From Chaunax sp. Z400 (Eukaryota > Chordata > Actinopteri > Lophiiformes > Chaunacidae), in contig CM075194.1 of NCBI GenBank assembly GCA_037577475.1, forward strand, positions 24,342,492-24,406,491: 64,000 nt of DNA, given 5' to 3'. The position numbers and the translations under genes were made by a program. The notes below the pieces were generated by a model, which was given only the letters and a program-made list of their open reading frames with translations, did no database searches and was not told the origin of the DNA. How positions within the stretch are numbered: position 1 is the stretch's first letter; every line of letters starts with the position of its first letter. Positions 60,773 to 64,000 of the stretch are shown piece by piece.

Positions 60773-61961
60773 TCTATATGTCTTCAGACATTATAGAATC
60801 CCTGCCCTTCTGTCTGCTTCTCTTTTCTCCTGCTGACTGTACACTCTATAAACCTGAACATGACACATGATGTCTGTTTTTGTGTTTCTGTGTCTTCAGG
60901 ACTGACGTTTCTCAGTACTGTGTGTATGAGGAGGGTCAGATGGTGAAAACGGTCTCCAGTCTGCAGAGTTACAGCACTCAGCCAAGGTATTTTAACAAAT
61001 ACACAGCAGCCCACTGGTTTGGCTGGGTCTGAACACAAATGAAGAGTTCTGCATGGGCCAAAACGTCCAGCCATAGACCAACCATAGTCCAACACCAACT
61101 CAGCTCACTGTGAGTTCTCTCTGATGCATGCAAAAACACACACAATAGTAATGTGCAGATCAGCTCTGAGTTGATCTGAATCCACATGTATGCATAAATC
61201 ATCCACCAGCCGCCCACCTTAACAAGTGTGTAATGGTAAAAATGCACTTTCAATGTATCTCTTCATTTTACAACACTCATAATATTCACAGACACTCATG
61301 ACCATATTAGGACTGTCTACTTACACAGGCAATGCCTGAAAACCAAGGAGGCGAAGGAGCAATCTCCTCCACCCGAAGTGATATCAAAACACTCTGCAAA
61401 ATAACACCTGCTTCTCGCCCTTTCACGCAGCATTCTCTGTATAAAAGATTGTTTGTGAAGGCTTATCTTCACTCCTCTGCTGAATCAGACTGTGTTTCAC
61501 TCTGCTTCCAGATTGAGTCTTTTTGAGTCTGAGATTGAGTCTCAGATCGATTTTCTAAAGTCTTTATTTCACCAGTATCTCTTCACGGAGTAGACAATTA
61601 GGTACAAATCTCCACAACAATCGATTTTCTCTCATTTAAAAACCCACACCTGCATGGGGGGTTTCACTGCACCAATACTGGACCCTGTCGGCAATGTGGA
61701 CGTTAAAATTATACGTAGCTTTTCAGGTGGTTTCTTTATTGTGTGTTGTGTTAATGATTTCCTTTAATTAGAGATGCTGCTTTGAGTATTTTAATGTTTC
61801 CATGTGCATAGTAATGTCACTGCAGCAAATATAAACTTCTCCTTTTTATTGTGCTGCCAGGATTACATCAGAGCTGCAGGCTGTGCATCATGGTTCGTTG
61901 TCAGACATGGTGTGTTTCTATCTGGGCTGCAGTTTTGGCTTTGAGGGAATTCAGAATTTGG

Positions 61962-62230
61962 TGCATTAAATGTCAGAAAATGGAGGTCAATGCCAGTCAC
62001 AATCTCCTAAAGCCCAAGGTGACAGCTTCAGATGTCTTGTTGTGTTTGACCAACAGTATTCAGGCTCCAGTGATATAAAACAGAGAAAATAACATATATT
62101 AGCTTTGGATGAGCTGAACACAATGAATTTTTATTTTTATTTCACCTGAAAAATGGCTTCATTGAATAATCAGTTAAAAATAGTTTCTGCTTATTGCTGT
62201 TCAATTTTTGTATTTGATCGACTCCTTGTT
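61962..62230 (-). mobile_element. hAT-like MITE inside dglucy exon, copy B
   Basis: Counterpart of 38868-39135, at the same insertion point in the exon. Confidence 0.6.
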
Positions 62231-62548
62231 TTACCTGTTTGACATAAAAACAGATTAAAAATGGATCAAATATAATAGTTGTATAATAGTTTGTTTGAGA
62301 GTTTAGAGTGAAGCATCTTAATGAGACCATGTGATCATTTGGACGGTACACTGTTAATGTGTCTGCTAACAATAATCATATTGTGTTTGTGTGTCAGACT
62401 GCAGCTCCCTGTGTTCCTGCTGGAGTGTTTCACTGCCCTCTAGTGGTCACTATGCGTCCTATTCCAGCTGGCATGTTGGATGCAGCAGTGGAAATCACTC
62501 ACCTCAACCCGACTGCACATGGAGCTCCTGTTCACATAGGAGAGCCAG

Positions 62549-62550
<2 letters not shown>

Positions 62551-62603
<53 letters not shown>

Positions 62604-62645
62604 CAAACATTCTCTCTCTCTCTCTCTCACTCTCTCTCTCTCATT
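62551..62645. repeat. (CA)n(CT)n microsatellite, copy B
   Basis: Counterpart of the copy A repeat. The CA run is about 50 nt against 58 nt. Confidence 0.95.
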
Positions 62646-62783
62646 CTCATTATTTCTCTTTCTCCTTCAGGAGGAGTCGATCCTTTCTGCTCTGGTGAGA
62701 TTTGGGATGAGAAGTGGGAAAACTGGTCACCTGGCTATGGAGGTGGATGGTTTGACCTTTCACCCCACTCACTCTGACATCAT

Positions 62784-63023
62784 TGGGGCGGCTGTGGCTC
62801 AGGGGGTAGAGCGGTCGTTCACGGAACAAAAGGTCGGTGGTTCGATCCTCAGCCCCTGCAAGTCCACAAGTTGAAGTATCCTTGAGCAAGATACTGAACC
62901 CCAATTTGCTCCCCGGGCGCCGCGTGTAGTGGCAGCCCACTGCTCCTCAGGGATGGGTCAAATGCAGAGAAAGAATTTCCCCATGTGGGACTAATAAAGG
63001 TATCATTATTATTATCATTATCA
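62784..63023 (+). mobile_element. tRNA-derived SINE
   Basis: The element is about 240 bp and is absent from the identical site in copy A (GACATCATCACCAG), so its borders are exact to a few bases. The 5' part is tRNA-like, with A box GGCTCAGGGGGTAGAGC and B box GGTGGTTCGATCC, the internal pol III promoter. The tail is CATGTGGGACTAATAAAGG followed by (TAT/CAT) repeats. A short target duplication (ATCAT) flanks it. It is oriented like the interrupted exon. Confidence 0.92.
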
Positions 63024-63073
63024 TCACCAGACTACTGGAGGTCACACTGGGCTCCGTCACTCTGACTCCATGA

Positions 63074-64000
63074 TGAGCAATATATTTAAAAGAGGAATTA
63101 ATCTCTGGTAATGTAACACATAGAGCCATTCATTGTAGCCAGAGCAAGACATTCATTAATAAAAACAGCTATAAAGGTCATTTCCTCATATCTTCTTCAA
63201 TATTAAGGGAAAATAGAGACGTCTTCTTTATTTTTGGGTCAATAATTTCTATGAATTTTAACCTAGAAAGTATTTTAATAAAGGCACAGCAGGTCACCTG
63301 AACATGTGATATTCATCCATAGTTAAACATACATAGTAACATATAGAAGTTTCCAATCATGAATAAATAATTAATTAATAATGATTTTGTTTTTTTCAAG
63401 GAATTCAGTCTGTAAATCATCACCTGCTTATAAAATCAAAACAAGTCCATTCAAAATACTTTCTCACAATCTATTTTCTGTTTTCTATAATTATCTCCAA
63501 ATAAAAGAATCTCTGACTGTATGAAAGTCTCTCAATAACCTTTAGATTCTCTGGGTGTCTGATATTTATTGAATACTTTTCACCACACGAGTCAACACAT
63601 CCAACTTTATACAAGACAGCTTCATTTAAAGAACACATTTCTAACACAGACAATTCAAGTGCTTATTTTCACTTTATATCACTTCTACAATCACTTTCTC
63701 TTATTGGCATTAACGAAAATATGTTCCATTAAAATGGAATAAATGTACCATTTGTTAAATAACATATTACACATTTAAGCAAATCACCATGTCCTTATTT
63801 AAAATACTAGACCTATATGAAACTATGAGGAACATTATTAACCTTCCAAAACAGATCATGAATCAAACAATGATTAATATTTCAGTTTCTCATGAAGAAG
63901 ACATAAACCTGAATTCAGCGATGAATGGATTTGCCAAAGAGGTTGGAAGTGACGGGAAAATAGTAATAAGGGAGTGCAATGAAAGCTAGTGACACAGTAC
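63074..64000. other. copy B flank, non-coding
   Basis: Matches 39748-40675. No gene is supported. The small ORFs at 63471-63653 and 63789-63989 are conserved between copies only because the copies are recent. Confidence 0.6.

Larger units (their letters stand above)
60900..63073 (+). pseudogene. dglucy: D-glutamate cyclase-like pseudogene, copy B
   Basis: It has the same pieces as copy A: 60900-60986, 61861-61966 (TAA at 61967), 62398-62548 and the terminal exon starting 62671. The terminal exon is split by a SINE after the Asp-Ile-Ile codons and resumes at about 63024, ending at TGA 63071-63073. The MITE and the loss of the middle exons are shared with copy A, so both lesions predate the duplication. 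The SINE is later. Confidence 0.78.
59858..64000. repeat. duplicated block, copy B (cut by window end)
   Basis: This corresponds to 36795-40675 in direct orientation, with about 1% mismatches by eye. Private changes are a SINE (62784-63023), a shorter CA run and a small insertion near 60690. It begins just after the LINE tail that follows the assembly gap and is still matching copy A at the last base of the window. Confidence 0.92.

Noticed and set aside
62359..62874. ORF of 171 codons joining a dglucy piece, poly(His-Thr) and SINE
   Set aside because: The link runs through a CA/CT microsatellite and a SINE head. It is open by chance and would not be a natural protein.
1..64000. CRISPR arrays, bacterial operons, tRNA or rRNA genes
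   Set aside because: None seen. The only tRNA-like sequences are SINE heads, and the genomic style is vertebrate throughout.

Overview
This is vertebrate genomic DNA, almost certainly from an acanthomorph (spiny-rayed) teleost. Its genes have spliced exons with GT/AG borders. It holds apolipoprotein B beside the lipid-droplet hydrolase gene ldah, an order also known in mammals. It also holds a fish-type C2H2 zinc-finger gene and typical fish transposons (Tc1-like, L2/CR1-type LINE, tRNA SINE, Gmr1-type LTR element, hAT-like MITEs, long CA repeats). The species cannot be named from the sequence alone. Region 1 (1-24450, + strand) is the 3' nine-tenths of apob. I place 25 coding exons, including one exon of 7,572 nt. 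The summed exon lengths keep one reading frame to the stop, giving about 4,292 residues in the window. Introns carry a dead Tc1-like element, a DNA-transposon-like repeat and a LINE tail. Region 2 (24451-27340) is intergenic and repeat-rich. Region 3 (about 27340-35811, + strand) is ldah: a candidate CCAAT promoter, six coding exons (318 aa) and a poly(A) signal. Apob and ldah together fit a lipid-handling neighbourhood. Region 4 (36105-40700) holds a Tc1 remnant and the first copy (A) of a block of about 3.9 kb. The block contains a decayed D-glutamate cyclase (dglucy) pseudogene. Region 5 (41340-51278, + strand) is a two-exon KRAB-less zinc-finger gene with eight fingers. Its 8.5 kb intron has absorbed a THAP-domain fragment, an L2/CR1-type LINE, an L1-like LINE remnant and a piggyBac-like ORF. 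Region 6 (52780-57080, - strand) is a broken Ty3/gypsy element of the Gmr1 type. Its integrase lies upstream of reverse transcriptase and its gag has a SCAN-like segment. Region 7 (57640-64000) holds a Tc1-like fragment, a 100-N assembly gap, a second copy of the LINE with its 3' tail, and copy B of the duplicated block. Copy B carries a new SINE and runs off the window end. It is either a recent segmental duplication or an unmerged allelic haplotig.
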